A stretch of DNA of 64,000 nucleotides from JAOUJD01 sp963841815 (GTDB lineage Bacteria; Pseudomonadota; Gammaproteobacteria; Burkholderiales; Burkholderiaceae_F). Positions 9,719 through 19,677 of this stretch are shown in pieces. Below the pieces are notes generated by a model that was given only the letters and a program-made list of their open reading frames with translations, was not told where the DNA came from and ran no database searches. The stretch is taken from positions 118,608 through 182,607 of the forward strand of contig CAWJEE010000007.1 in assembly GCA_963841815.1 (NCBI GenBank), written 5' to 3'. The position numbers and the translations under genes were made by a program. Each line of letters opens with the position of its first letter. Position 1 is the first letter of the stretch.

Positions 9719-11488
9719 ATGTTCCGATCGTTCCGACTCTCGCTGCGCTTTCTCCTGCCGCTCGCTCTCGCGATGCTCGTGATGGCGTACGTTACCGTTC
9801 CCGTCATCGACTCCCTGACGCTGCGGTGGTTCATGCGCGACCTGGACATCCGCGCGAACACCATCGGCCGTGCGCTCGAAGAATCGTTGCTGGATGCTGT
9901 CGAAACGAAGGCGTGGCGGCGGGTCGACCCGCAACTCGAAAGTGTCGCGAACGACGAGCGCCTGCTCGCGCTCGGCGTCTGCAATGTCGCCGGGGCACTG
10001 GTGCGCAAAACGCGCCTGATGCCGAGCGGGCTCGACTGCCGCTCGGCCGAGAGGCCGAGCGAGGGAGGGTTACATCCATGTGAAGTCCGAACGTGGAATC
10101 GAGGTGCAGCGCCCGGCGAGCGGCCTGGTCACGGTGGGTCGCCAACGCGCCTGCTCCGGCACGTGGATCGCCCACGGAAGCGGCTCGGCGGACCGCGAGG
10201 TGGTCGATGCGCGCGGCCGCCTTCGGTCGCCGGGCGAGCAGAGCTACACGCTGCGCCTGATCTGGCTGACCGAGCAGGAGGAGCGCGGGGACGACTACGA
10301 TTCGCCGAACGAAGGCCTGTGGCCGCTGTGTCACATCGGCATGTCTGGCTCGGTCTTTCGCGACGAGGACTGGCGACAGTACCGCTGCGTCAACGAACGC
10401 TTCGCCGATGCCGTGGCGCAGGAAGCGAAGACCGACGATCCGGTGGTGCTGATCCAGGACTACCACTTCGCACTCCTGCCGCGAACGGCGCGAGCGGTTG
10501 CCGCGCGCCACCATCATCACGTTCTGGCACATTCCCTGGCCGAATTTCGAGTCGTTCGGCATCTTCTCCGTGGCGCTCCAGATCCTCGAAGGCGTTCGCT
10601 CGGCAGCACGATCGTCGGCTTCCACAGGCGCTATCACGGCCAACTTCCTCGAGGCGTCTACCGCTTTCTCGAGGCCCGCATCCAGCACGAGTCCTTCACG
10701 CGGTTGTTGCGTGGCCGCCTCACCCGCGTCGAGGCGTTCCCGATCTCGATCGCCTGGCCCGACAGCCAGGCGAGCAAGCCGATCGAGGCATGCCGGGCTG
10801 AAGCGCGGGCCGGGCTCGGCGTAGGGCCGGGGCATCGTGTCGGCCTGGGTGTCGACCGGCTCGACTACACGAAAGGCATCGTCGAGCGGCGCCGCAATCG
10901 AGCGCTTGTTCGAGCTGCATCCCGAGTGGATAGGCAGGTTCACGTTCGTGCAGATCGCGGCGCCGAGCCGGTCGTCGCTCGACGAGTACCAGCGATGATT
11001 CGAGCGCAGAGTCGGGGCCACGGCTGTGCAGATCAACGCGCGGTTCGGCAAGGACGGTTACGAGCCGTTCGGGATGCTGATCGAACACCATGGAAGCAGC
11101 TCGGTGACCGAGCACTACCGTGCCGCGGACGTCTGCGTCGTCACCAGCCTGCACGACGGCATGAACCTGGTCGCCAAGGAATTCGTCGCCGCGCGCGACG
11201 ACGAGCGCGGCGTGCTCGTCCTGAGCCAGTTCGCCGGAGCGGCGCGCGAACTGCATGAGGCGCTGATCGTGAACCCGTACCATATCGAGGAAGTCGCGGA
11301 GGCGATGCACCGCGCCCTGTCGAATGCCGCCCGACGAGCAGCGCGAACGCATGGTCAGCCTGCGCAGCCTGGGCCTGCTCGGCGAGTTCAACGTGTATCG
11401 GTGGGCGGGCCGCATGCTGATGATGGCGTGCCTGCGGCAGCGTGAGAGGATCAGCGCACGCATCGGCGAAACGCAAGGAGTGACCTGA
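9719..11488 (+). pseudogene. otsA: Trehalose-6-phosphate synthase with N-terminal membrane domain (heavily disrupted)
   Basis: This GT20-family enzyme joins UDP-glucose and glucose-6-phosphate. The frame opens with a transmembrane segment (LSLRFLLPLALAMLVMAYVTV) and a sensor-like stretch. The synthase part begins abruptly at YIHVKSERGIEVQRPASGLVT, skipping the expected VSNRE segment, so DNA seems to be missing near 10065. Later blocks (NEGLWPLCH, VVLIQDYHFALLP, ATIITFWHIPWPN, VGLGVDRLDYTKGI, TSLHDGMNLVAKEFVAARDDERGVLVLS) lie in different frames. An in-frame TGA occurs near 10997. Damage is denser than in neighbouring genes: either real decay or a very poor consensus. Confidence 0.8.
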
Positions 11489-11491
11489 CTG

Positions 11492-12240
11492 GTGGTGCCA
11501 TTGTTTTCCCACGAAGGCCGGACCGAGCTGAAACGGCTGGCTCGCGGTGAAACGCCGTCATCGACTTCATGGGCACGCTGGCGCCGATCGTGGCCTCAGC
11601 CGTGCACGCGCAGGCGGCAGACCGCGTGACGCGTCCGCTGGCGCAGCTGGCGCGTCTGGTTCCCGTCGCCGTCGTGTCAGGCCGCGCGCAGCGTGACCTG
11701 ATCGAGAGGCTGCCCTGCGAAATCGCTTACCTCGTCGGCAATCACGGCAACGAAGGTCTTCCGGAGGATACCGTCACCCGTCAACTCGAGGAAGATATGC
11801 GGCCGCGATGGCGCGGTCTACGCGCCCGCCCGACCTGGTCGCTCCCGGAGCGTGGCGCGCGCCTCGAGGACAAGGGCCGGTCCCTGTCGATGCACTACCG
11901 GGCGGCGCCGATCCTGCGGCGGCGAGCGTGTTCCTGCGGTGTGGCGTACTCTTCGCTGCCCCAGCCCACCGTGATCCAGATCCGCAGATGGCTGCGCAAC
12001 CTGCTGCCGCCGTGCTGACGAAGTTCAGCGCTTCAATCTCGCCGAGCACGAAGGCGTGGACCAGGTGCTGTTCGTCGGCGACGACGACACCGACGAGATC
12101 GGTGTTCTGGGTGCCCCGGCACCCCAGACAACGGTCAGGATCGATCCTCACGGCGAAACGGCGGCCCGCTTCTGCCTTGAAGAGCAGGCGAGCATCGAGA
12201 TCCTGCTCGCGCACCTGCTCGCCGACCATGCCGACGACGT
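11492..12240 (+). pseudogene. otsB: Trehalose-6-phosphate phosphatase (frameshifted, atypical nucleophile motif)
   Basis: A HAD-family phosphatase following otsA by 3 bp. It begins VVPLFSHEGRTELKRLA, then after a frame jump continues DFMGTLAPIV, VAVVSGRAQRDLIER, LVGNHGNEG, LEDKGRSLSMHYRAAP and the late HAD motif VGDDDTDE. The expected catalytic DFDGTL reads DFMGTL, so the second Asp (general acid/base) is Met as given. The 3' end is approximate because the locus runs into the iscS remnant. With the damaged otsA, trehalose synthesis here is doubtful unless the sequence is in error. Confidence 0.72.
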
Positions 12241-12368
12241 GACCCGCGCCGCGGACGGGCAAATGAACGACTCGGCGGAACCGCCCTGCTCTGTGCGCTG
12301 GACGCCAGAGGTGAAGTCCGCGCTGCAAGTCGTCGCGGTCGCGCCCGGGACGCGGCTGCTTCCATAGC

Positions 12369-12710
12369 GACTGGGATCGTCGCGTCCCGCACAACCTGAA
12401 CGTGAGTTTCAATTTCGTCGAGGGCGAGAGCCTGATCATGGCGATCAAGGACGTTGCGGTGTCGTCCGGCTCGGCCTGTACGTCGGCGAGCCTGGAACCG
12501 TCGTATGTCCTGCGCGCACTCGGCCGCAGCGACGAACTCGCACATAGTTCCATCCGCTTCACCGTCGGTCGCTTCACTACCGAGGAAGAGATCGACTACA
12601 CGGTGCAACTCCTCACACGACAGGTGGCGCGGCTGCGCGAGATGTCGCCGCTGTGGGAGATGTACCAGGATGGCGTCGACCTGAACACGGTCCAGTGGGC
12701 AGCGCATTGA
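12369..12710 (+). pseudogene. iscS: Cysteine desulfurase IscS, C-terminal fragment
   Basis: IscS supplies sulfur from cysteine for Fe-S assembly. Only the last 110 or so codons exist here: RVPHNLNVSF, the active-site loop SSGSACTSASLEPSYVLRALGRSDELAHSS, and the end SPLWEMYQDGVDL. The PLP-binding N-terminal two thirds and the regulator gene iscR are missing. Homology starts at about 12381, just after the end of the otsB frame. The junction is therefore a deletion or a mis-assembly; a functional IscS must be encoded elsewhere if this is real. Confidence 0.88.
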
Positions 12711-12806
12711 ATGGCGCGCAAAGGTACAAACCTACTTTCGCGCGAGCAGATGAAGAAATCACTGGCGGAGCCAGATGATTTTCTAGGGGAAAGGCAGGAA
12801 ACGGCA

Positions 12807-13219
12807 ATGGCATACAGCGACAAGGTCATCGATCACTACGAAAACCCGCGCAACGTCGGCTCCTTCGACAAAGGACGACGGCGAGTGTCGGCACCGGCAT
12901 GGTCGGCGCGCCGGCCTGCGGCGACGTCATGAAGTTGCAGATCCAGGTCAACGACGAGGGCGTCATCGAAGACGCCAAGTTCAAGACCTACGGCTGCGGC
13001 TCGGCCATCGCCTCGAGTTCGCTGGTGACCGAATGGGTGAAGGGCAAGACCGTGGAGGAGGCGCTGGCGATCAAGAACACCGAGATCGCCGAAGAACTGG
13101 CGCTGCCGCCGGTGAAGATCCATTGCTCCGTCCTGGCGGAAGACATGTTCATCGACCGCTTCGCTTCAGAGATCGGCCATGCCGACGAGGCGGTTCACGC
13201 TCCCGGCGCCTCCGCCTGA
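12807..13219 (+). pseudogene. iscU: Iron-sulfur scaffold IscU with HscB-like tail (frameshifted)
   Basis: IscU is the scaffold on which [2Fe-2S] clusters form. MAYSDKVIDHYENPRNVGSFDK is followed by a frame jump near 12870 and then GMVGAPACGDVMKLQI, YGCGSAIASSS and HCSVLAED, giving the three cluster cysteines. After LAED the normal short IscU tail is replaced by MFIDRFASEIGHADEAVH, which resembles the C-terminus of the co-chaperone HscB. The open frame thus appears to join iscU to the end of hscB, with iscA and most of hscB missing. RBS AGGAAA precedes the ATG; the TGA overlaps the hscA ATG. Confidence 0.85.
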
Positions 13220-15104
13220 TGGCGCTGCTTCAGATCGCCGAGCCGGGCCAGTCGGTCGAGCCGCACCGCCATCGCCTTGCGGTCGGTATCGACCTGGGCA
13301 CCACCAACTCGCTGGTCGCCACGGTTCGCAACAGCATTCCCGTCGTGCTCGACGACACCGAGGGCCGGTCGCTGCTGCCTTCGGTCGTGCGCTTCAATCC
13401 GGATGGCACGGCGGAAGTCGGCTACCCGGCGCACAAGCACCAGTCGGTCGACCCACGCAACACGGTGGTCTCGGTCAAGCGCTTCATGGGCCGCGGCATG
13501 CGCGATGTGGAGCACATCGAAAACATGCCGTATGACTTCGTCGACGCGCCCGGCATGTTGCAGCTGCGCACGGCGGCCGGGGTCAAGAGCCCGGTGGAGG
13601 TGTCGGCCGAGATCCTGAAGCTGTTGCGCAGGCGCGCTGAGCAGGCTCTCGGTGGTGACCTCGTTGGCGCCGTGATCACCGTCCCCGCCTACTTCGACGA
13701 CGCGCAGCGCCAGGCGACCAAGGACGCGGCCCGGCTGGCCGGCCTCAACGTGCTGCGGTTGCTGAACGAGCCCACGGCGGCAGCGGTGGCCTATGGCCTG
13801 GACCACGGCGCCGAGGGCACCTACGCGGTCTACGACCTCGGCGGCGGCACGTTCGACGTGTCGATCCTGAAGCTCTCGCGAGGGGTTTTCGAAGTGCTCG
13901 CTACGGGCGGCGACTCCGCGCTCGGGGGCGACGACTTCGACCATCGGCTGTTCTGCTGGGTGATCGAGCACTCGCGCGTGCTGCCGCTGTCACCGCAGGA
14001 TTCCCGGCTGCTGATGGTCAAGGCGCGCGAGGCGAAGGAGCGCCTGTCGGCCGAGCCAGAGGTGCGGATCAATGCCGTGCTCTCGACCGGTGAAGTGGTC
14101 GATGTCTCGCTGACCAGCGAGGAGTTCGCACGGATGACGACCAGCCTCGTCGACAAGACGCTGGCATCGTCCCGCAAGGCCGTGGCGGATGCCGGTCTGC
14201 GCGTCACCGACATCGACGGCGTGGTGATGGTGGGTGGCGCGACGCGGATGCCCCACCTGCGGCGGGCAGTGGCGAAGTTCTTCGGCCAGACGCCGCTGAC
14301 GAACATCGATCCCGACAAGGTCGTCGCGCTTGGCGCAGCCGTTCAGGCCAACCTGCTCGCCGGCAACCGCGCCCCGGGCGACGACTGGCTGCTGCTCGAC
14401 GTGATCCCGCTGTCGCTCGGACTGGAGACGATGGGCGGCCTTACCGAGAAGATCGTTCCCCGCAACTCGACGATTCCGGTCGCGCGGGCGCAGGAGTTCA
14501 CAACGTTCACGCGACGGCCAGACCGCGATCGCGATTCACGTCGTGCAGGGCGAGCGGGAGTTGGTCTCCGATTGCCGCTCGCTGGCGCGCTTCGAACTGC
14601 GCGGCATTCCGCCGATGGCGGCCGGCGCGGCGCGCGTGCGCGTCACTTTCCAGGTCGACGCCGACGGGTTGCTGTCGGTGGGCGCGCAGGAGATGTCGAG
14701 CGGGGCTCACGCTTCGATCGCCGTGAAGCCCTCGTACGGGCTGTCGGACGACGAGGTCGCGCGCATGCTGCAGGAGTCGTTCGGCGCGGCCGTTCGGACA
14801 TGCACGCGCGCGAGCTGCGCGAGCAGCTGGTCGAGGCGCAGCGCCTGAAGGAGGCGACGCGGCGGCGCTGCCGCTGACGGCGACTTGCTGGTCGAGGACG
14901 AACGCGTCGAGGTCGAGGAACTTCTTGGCGGCGCTGGGTCGGCGACGCTCGGCACCGACCCGGCCGCGGTCAAGCAGGCGATCGACGCGCTGGCTCACGG
15001 CACCGACGAGTTCGCCGCGCGCCGCATGGATCGCTCGATCCGCGCGGCGCTGTCTGGTCGCCGCGTCGACGAAGATCGCGGGCGCGACGGTTCCCGCGAA
15101 GTAG
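13219..15104 (+). pseudogene. hscA: Fe-S assembly chaperone HscA (frameshifted)
   Basis: HscA is the specialised Hsp70 that helps move clusters off IscU. The ATPase domain is intact in the first frame: AVGIDLGTTNSLVA, YDLGGGTFDVSIL, GGDSALGGDD and VVMVGGATRMPHLR. The substrate domain then shifts near 14513, 14790, 14880 and 15072. Together the pieces give about 625 residues, the normal length, ending at a TAG (15102-15104) three bases before fdx. Removing one base near the end turns the tail into KIAGATVPAK and that TAG. An essential-type gene with four shifts points to consensus error rather than decay. Confidence 0.88.
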
Positions 15105-15106
15105 TG

Positions 15107-15445
15107 ATGCCGAAGGTCACGGTCCTTCCGCATCCGGAGATCTGCCCCGAGGGCGCCGAGTTCGATGCGCCGTCCGGCGGGTCGCTCGTCGACGCGCTGC
15201 TCGACCATCACGTCGACATTGAGCACGCCTGCGGCAAGGTCGCCGCGTGCACGACGTGCCACTGCATCCTCCGCAAGGGGTACGCCTCGTTGCCGCCACC
15301 GTCCGACAACGAGGAGGACCTGCTCGACCGCGCGTGGGGCCTGACCTCGGTGTCGCGGCTGTCGTGCCAGGCGATCGTGCAGGACGAGGACCTGACGGTC
15401 GAAATTCCCAAGTACAGCATCAACTACGCGAAGGAAGGCAAATGA
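15107..15445 (+). CDS. fdx: ISC-type [2Fe-2S] ferredoxin
   Basis: A 112-residue adrenodoxin-type ferredoxin that donates electrons during Fe-S cluster assembly. The cluster cysteines are visible in HACGKVAACTTCHC (near residue 43) and SRLSCQA (near residue 87). Position after hscA and before iscX is the standard isc order. The stop overlaps the iscX start (ATGA). Confidence 0.95.
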   Translation: MPKVTVLPHPEICPEGAEFDAPSGGSLVDALLDHHVDIEHACGKVAACTTCHCILRKGYASLPPPSDNEEDLLDRAWGLTSVSRLSCQAIVQDEDLTVEIPKYSINYAKEGK

Positions 15446-15651
15446 CCATGCCGGCCCTCAAGTGGACCGACGTGCAGGAGATCGCAATCGCGCTCGCGGA
15501 GCGGCATCCCGACGTCGATCCGATGACAGTGCGCTTCACCGACCTGCACAACTGGGTCCTCGAGCTCGAAGGATTCGCCGACGACCCGAAGCACTCGGGC
15601 GAGAGGATCCTCGAAGCCATCCAGCAGGCGTGGATCGCCGAGGGCGAGTAG
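15442..15651 (+). CDS. iscX: Fe-S assembly protein IscX
   Basis: IscX is a small acidic protein that binds IscS and iron and modulates cluster assembly. The 69-residue product contains LKWTDVQEIAIALAE, DPMTVRFTDLHNWVLEL and ILEAIQQAW, covering the whole family length. An internal ATG three codons in (MPALKW) is an alternative start. It ends the isc cluster and faces the minus-strand HlyD gene, 3 bp away. Confidence 0.93.
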   Translation: MTMPALKWTDVQEIAIALAERHPDVDPMTVRFTDLHNWVLELEGFADDPKHSGERILEAIQQAWIAEGE

Positions 15652-15654
15652 CGC

Positions 15655-16914
15655 TCACGTCTTCCTCCCGAGCGCGATCAGCGGCTCGAAGACCCACTCG
15701 ATCAGGCGGCGGCGGTCCTGCATCACGTCGGCTTCCAGCTGCATGCCCGCTGTCAGCGGTTGCGCGTGGCCGTACGCCATCACGTGGGGTGCGGCCAGCC
15801 GAACCGTGACGCGGTAGAGCGACTCCGGCGGCACGGGCAGCGCGAGCTGCGGCGGCAGTTCCGCCGGCGCCAATGCGACACGCGACACCTGCACGACCTC
15901 GCCATCGTGCTGTCCGAACTTCTGGAACGGATACGCCGCGAAGCGAACGCGCACCTTCTGGCCACGCTCAACGAATCCGATCGCTCGGCTCGGGGCGAAC
16001 AGGTGCACTTCCATCGGGCTCCCGGATGGCAGCACAGTGGCGAGCGGTTGCAGCCCGACATGCTGGCCGCGCTCGGCGGCGATGGCGGTCACCACGCCGT
16101 CCGTCGGCGCCGTCACCACCAGCTTGCGAGCCGCCTCGGCGCTCACGATGTCCTGCTCCAGGGACGAGATTTCCCGGTGCACCTCGGCCTGCTGCTGGGC
16201 CGCGCGCAGCGGAAGCTGCTTCAGCTCGCCGGCGACGACGCCGATCTCGCGTCGCACCCCGAGCAGGCTGCGGTAGAGCGCCTGATGGCGGGCCGTCTGT
16301 TCGAGCAGTTCGTCGCGCCGCTGGAGCGCCGTCTGAGGACTGACGAAGCCTTGCTGCGCGAGCTGCTCGAAGCGCGCCGCCTGTTCGCCCGCCGACGCTT
16401 CCCGTGCCGCCTGCGTCGCCAGTTCCTGGCGCAGCTGGCCCGCCTCGAGCTCGAGCGCGGCGAGCCGCCGCGACAGCGCCGCCTCCTGCTGTTCGAACAG
16501 CCGAGCGCGTCGCTCGCTTTCTTCCGCGAGGCTGGCGCGGCGCCGTCCCAGTTGCTCGAGCACGGCGGTCTGCGCGCCGGCGCTCTGTCCGGTCGTCTCG
16601 GTCATGCGCTCGGACCAGACGACGAACAGGACTTCGCCCGCTCGCACCAGCTGGCCCTCCTCGACGTGGCGCTCGATCACGATGCCCGGCTGGGACGCCG
16701 CCAGTTTCAGGACGCCGGCCGCGGGCACGGTGATGCCGTGGATGCGGGTGCGCTTGGTGTACTGGCCGAAGACGAGCAGGGCCAACAGCGCGGCGACGAT
16801 CGCGGTGGCCGCGGTGCACCAGACCGTGAACGACAGTGGCGGGCGCAGGACCACCTGGCCGAATACCGCGGCCTGCCGCGCTTCCAGCACTTCCTTGCGG
16901 AACAGTCCGGGCAT
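15655..16914 (-). CDS. HlyD-family membrane-fusion (periplasmic adaptor) protein
   Basis: A 419-residue type I secretion or efflux adaptor. It begins MPGLFRKEVLEARQAAVFGQVVL, with one transmembrane segment (about residues 22-45) as in peptide/bacteriocin-type HlyD/CyaD proteins. A biotinyl-lipoyl half follows (GVLKLAASQPGIVIERHVEEGQLVRAGEVLF), then a long coiled coil (about residues 105-240), the second lipoyl half (APTDGVVTAIAAERGQHV), and a beta-barrel end. No ABC exporter partner is present nearby, so its substrate is unknown. Longer in-frame starts exist but would run into the divergent gene's promoter. Confidence 0.85.
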   Translation of the reverse strand: MPGLFRKEVLEARQAAVFGQVVLRPPLSFTVWCTAATAIVAALLALLVFGQYTKRTRIHGITVPAAGVLKLAASQPGIVIERHVEEGQLVRAGEVLFVVWSERMTETTGQSAGAQTAVLEQLGRRRASLAEESERRARLFEQQEAALSRRLAALELEAGQLRQELATQAAREASAGEQAARFEQLAQQGFVSPQTALQRRDELLEQTARHQALYRSLLGVRREIGVVAGELKQLPLRAAQQQAEVHREISSLEQDIVSAEAARKLVVTAPTDGVVTAIAAERGQHVGLQPLATVLPSGSPMEVHLFAPSRAIGFVERGQKVRVRFAAYPFQKFGQHDGEVVQVSRVALAPAELPPQLALPVPPESLYRVTVRLAAPHVMAYGHAQPLTAGMQLEADVMQDRRRLIEWVFEPLIALGRKT

Positions 16915-17104
16915 GAGCGTAGGGAGGCCGACCTGCGAAGCGTCCGTTTCCACGTGTACGCTATCCGGCAGAGCATCGATTGCCAGCCCGACAACTGCCG
17001 GGGAAGGTACGAGGGGAACGGAGCGACGCCGACCGCCGCGACAGGCGCCGGCGATCGATCTGCAGACCTTCCGTGCCGACCCTGCAACTTCACGAGAACA
17101 AAGC

Positions 17105-19023
17105 ATGGCAGCGCCGACGATCGCCTCCGGATTGAAGCAGCTTCTCGCGCGGTACATGCCGTTTTCGAGCATGACGCCGGAGCACCTGAACTTCGTCATC
17201 GAGCACGTCGAAGTCGCGTACTTCGAGCCGGGAGAGACCATCCTCGGTCCGTCCGCGGAGTCCCCTTCCCACTGCTACATCGTGAAGCAGGGGCGCGTGC
17301 AGGGCGAGACGACCAACGAGAAGCAGGGCGAGGTGGCGTTCGAGGCCGGCGTCGGCGACTGCTTCCCGGTCGGCGCGCTGCTCGCCGGGCGTCCCGTGTC
17401 GCTGGTCTACCGCTCGGTGACGGACACGTTCTGCCTGATGCTGCCGCGCGCGCGCTTCGAGCAGCTCGCGCAGATGAGCGGGCCGTTCCTCGACTTCTGC
17501 AAGCGGCGGCTCGGCGCGCTGCTGGACATGTCGCGCCAGCAGCTGCAGGCCACGTACGCGTCGGAGGCGAGCGCCGAGCGCACCATGAACACGGCGCTGC
17601 GCGACCTCGTGCGGGCGCGCAAGCCGCTGACCTGCGCGCCCGACACGCCGTTGCGCGAGGCGTTCGGGCGCATGCACCAGTCGCACGTCGGGTCGATCAT
17701 CGTCGTGGAGGGCGACGCGGCGGGCGGCGATCGGCTCGCCGGCATCCTGACGCGCACCGACCTGATCGGGCGCGTGATCCTCCCCGAGGTCCCGCTGACC
17801 GCACCGGTGAGCACGGTGATGACACGCGGCGTGCTGTCGCTCGACGCCGACGACACCGCGGCGGACGCGACGCTGCTGATGGCGGAGCACTCGATCCGCC
17901 ACATCCCGGTGATGCAGCGCGAGGGCGGTCGACGCAACGGTGGTGGGAGTGGTCTCCGAGCGCGACCTGTTCGCGCTGCATCGACTGACGGTGCGCCAGC
18001 TCGCCGTGGCCATCCGGCGCGCCGACAGCGTCGAAGGCCTGTCGATGGTCGCGGCCGACATCCGGCGACTGTCGCACCACCTGGTGGCGCAGGGCGTCGG
18101 TGCGGCCCAGCTGACGCGACTGATCAGCCACCTGAACGACCAGCTCACCGTGCGGCTGCTGACGCTGGCGTGCGAGAAGTTCCAGGTCGACCCGCAGTCG
18201 TTCTGCTGGCTGTCGTTCGGCAGCGAGGGGCGCGGCGAGCAGACGATCGCGACCGACCAGGACAACGGCATCCTGCTACGGCGAGTCGGCCGGCACGCGC
18301 GAGCGGCTGCTCGAGCTCGCCGACTTCACCAACGAGGCGCTCGCGTCGTGCGGCTTCCCGCTCTGCAGGGGCAACATCATGGCGCGGAACCCGGCGCTGA
18401 CGCTGACCTACGCCGGCTGGGAAGAAATGTTCATGCGGTGGATCGACCGCGGCGACCCGGAGGCGCTGCTCGCGGCCAGCATCTACTTCGACTTCCGTCC
18501 GCTGTTCGGCGACATCCTGCTCGCGAACCAGCTGCGCGTCGAAGTGGTCGAGCGGGCGCAGGCGAACCCGCGCTTCCTGAAGCAGATGTCGGACAACGCG
18601 ATGCGCAACCGGCCGCCCGCTCCGGGCCGGCTCACCGAGTCGCTGTTCGGCGAGTCGGGCGGCCCGGACCGGGTCGACCTGAAGATGCACGGCACGGTGC
18701 CCTTCGTCGACGCGGCCCGCATCTGGGCGCTGCGCGCGGGGCTGCACGAGACCAATACCTCGGAGCGCTACAAGCGGCTCGCCGAAGCGGGGCAGTTGCC
18801 GGCCGACGACGTGGACGGCTGGATCGCCGCGTTCGAGTTCTTCCAGCTGATGCGCCTGCGCGCGCAGCACCGGCGCGAGCACGCGTACGGCGCGAGCCAC
18901 GAGGACAACCCGAACGAGGTCGAACTGCGTTCGCTGTCGCCCCTCGACCGCCGCATCCTGAACGAGTCGTTCCGCCAGGCGCGCAAGGTCCAGCAGCGGC
19001 TCGAGCTGGACTTCCCCGGCTGA
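17105..19023 (+). pseudogene. cNMP-binding / CBS / DUF294 putative nucleotidyltransferase (frameshifted)
   Basis: Domain order: cyclic-nucleotide-binding-like (about residues 10-140), two CBS domains (about 155-290), DUF294 nucleotidyltransferase with FGSEGRGEQTIATDQDNGI, and a helical C-terminal DUF294 region. Such proteins are signal-responsive putative nucleotidyltransferases related to GlnD/GlnE. The frame jumps near 17930 and near 18280; the pieces give about 640 residues, a normal length. The next gene is a 3'-5' exonuclease, the usual partner of this family in proteobacteria. Confidence 0.85.
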
Positions 19024-19033
19024 GCGGCGCGCC

Positions 19034-19656
19034 ATGGGACTTCCTCGATCGCCTGCTCGGCCGCGAGCGCCCGGTCCACCAGCGCTGGGTGGTGGTCGAC
19101 GTCGAGACGAGCGGCATGGACATCGCGAGCGACGAGCTGATCTCGATCGGCGCGGTGGCGATGCACGAGGACGGGCACGTGCTGCCCGGCGACAGCATCG
19201 AGATCGTCGTGCGCCAGGGGACGGCGAGTTCGCGCGAGAACATCCTCGTGCACGGAGTGGGGGTCGAGGCGCAGTTGAACGGCGTCGACCCGCGCAAGGC
19301 GATCGGCATGTTCCTGGAGTACGTGAGCACGGCGCCCGATGCTCGCCTTTCACGCGCCGTTCGACCGGGGCTTCCTCGCGCGCGTGATCAAGTTCTACGT
19401 CAACCAGCCGTTCGACAACCCTTGGCTCGACCTGGCGGAGCTCGCGCCCGCGCTCTACCCGAAGCTGAACCTCCGCTCGCTCGACGAGTGGCTGAATCGG
19501 TTCGGGATTCCGGTTTCCTCGCGCCACAGCGCGGCCGCCGACGCGTTCGCCACCGCGCTGCTCGCCTCGCGCCTGCTGCCGGAGGCGCGCCGCCAGGGCG
19601 CGCCGTCGTTCGGCAAGATGATGAAACTGGCGCGCAGTGCGCGCTGGCTGAGCTGA
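19034..19656 (+). pseudogene. DnaQ-like 3'-5' exonuclease (frameshifted)
   Basis: An epsilon-like DEDD exonuclease domain. The ATG at 19034 fits once one G is removed from ATGGGAC, giving MDFLDRLLGRERP and then VVVDVETSGMD (motif I Asp/Glu). A second jump near 19335 leads to MLAFHAPFDRGFL (motif II), and the end carries HSAAADAFATALL (motif III His/Asp). About 207 residues in total. It is unlikely to be the replicative epsilon subunit, given its pairing with the DUF294 gene. Confidence 0.8.
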
Positions 19657-19677
19657 CGCGCCGCCGGAAGGGAGCCG

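Noticed and set aside
12402..12710. A short complete gene starting at the GTG 12402
   Set aside because: The residues are the C-terminal part of IscS, including its catalytic Cys loop, with no N-terminal domain; it is a fragment.
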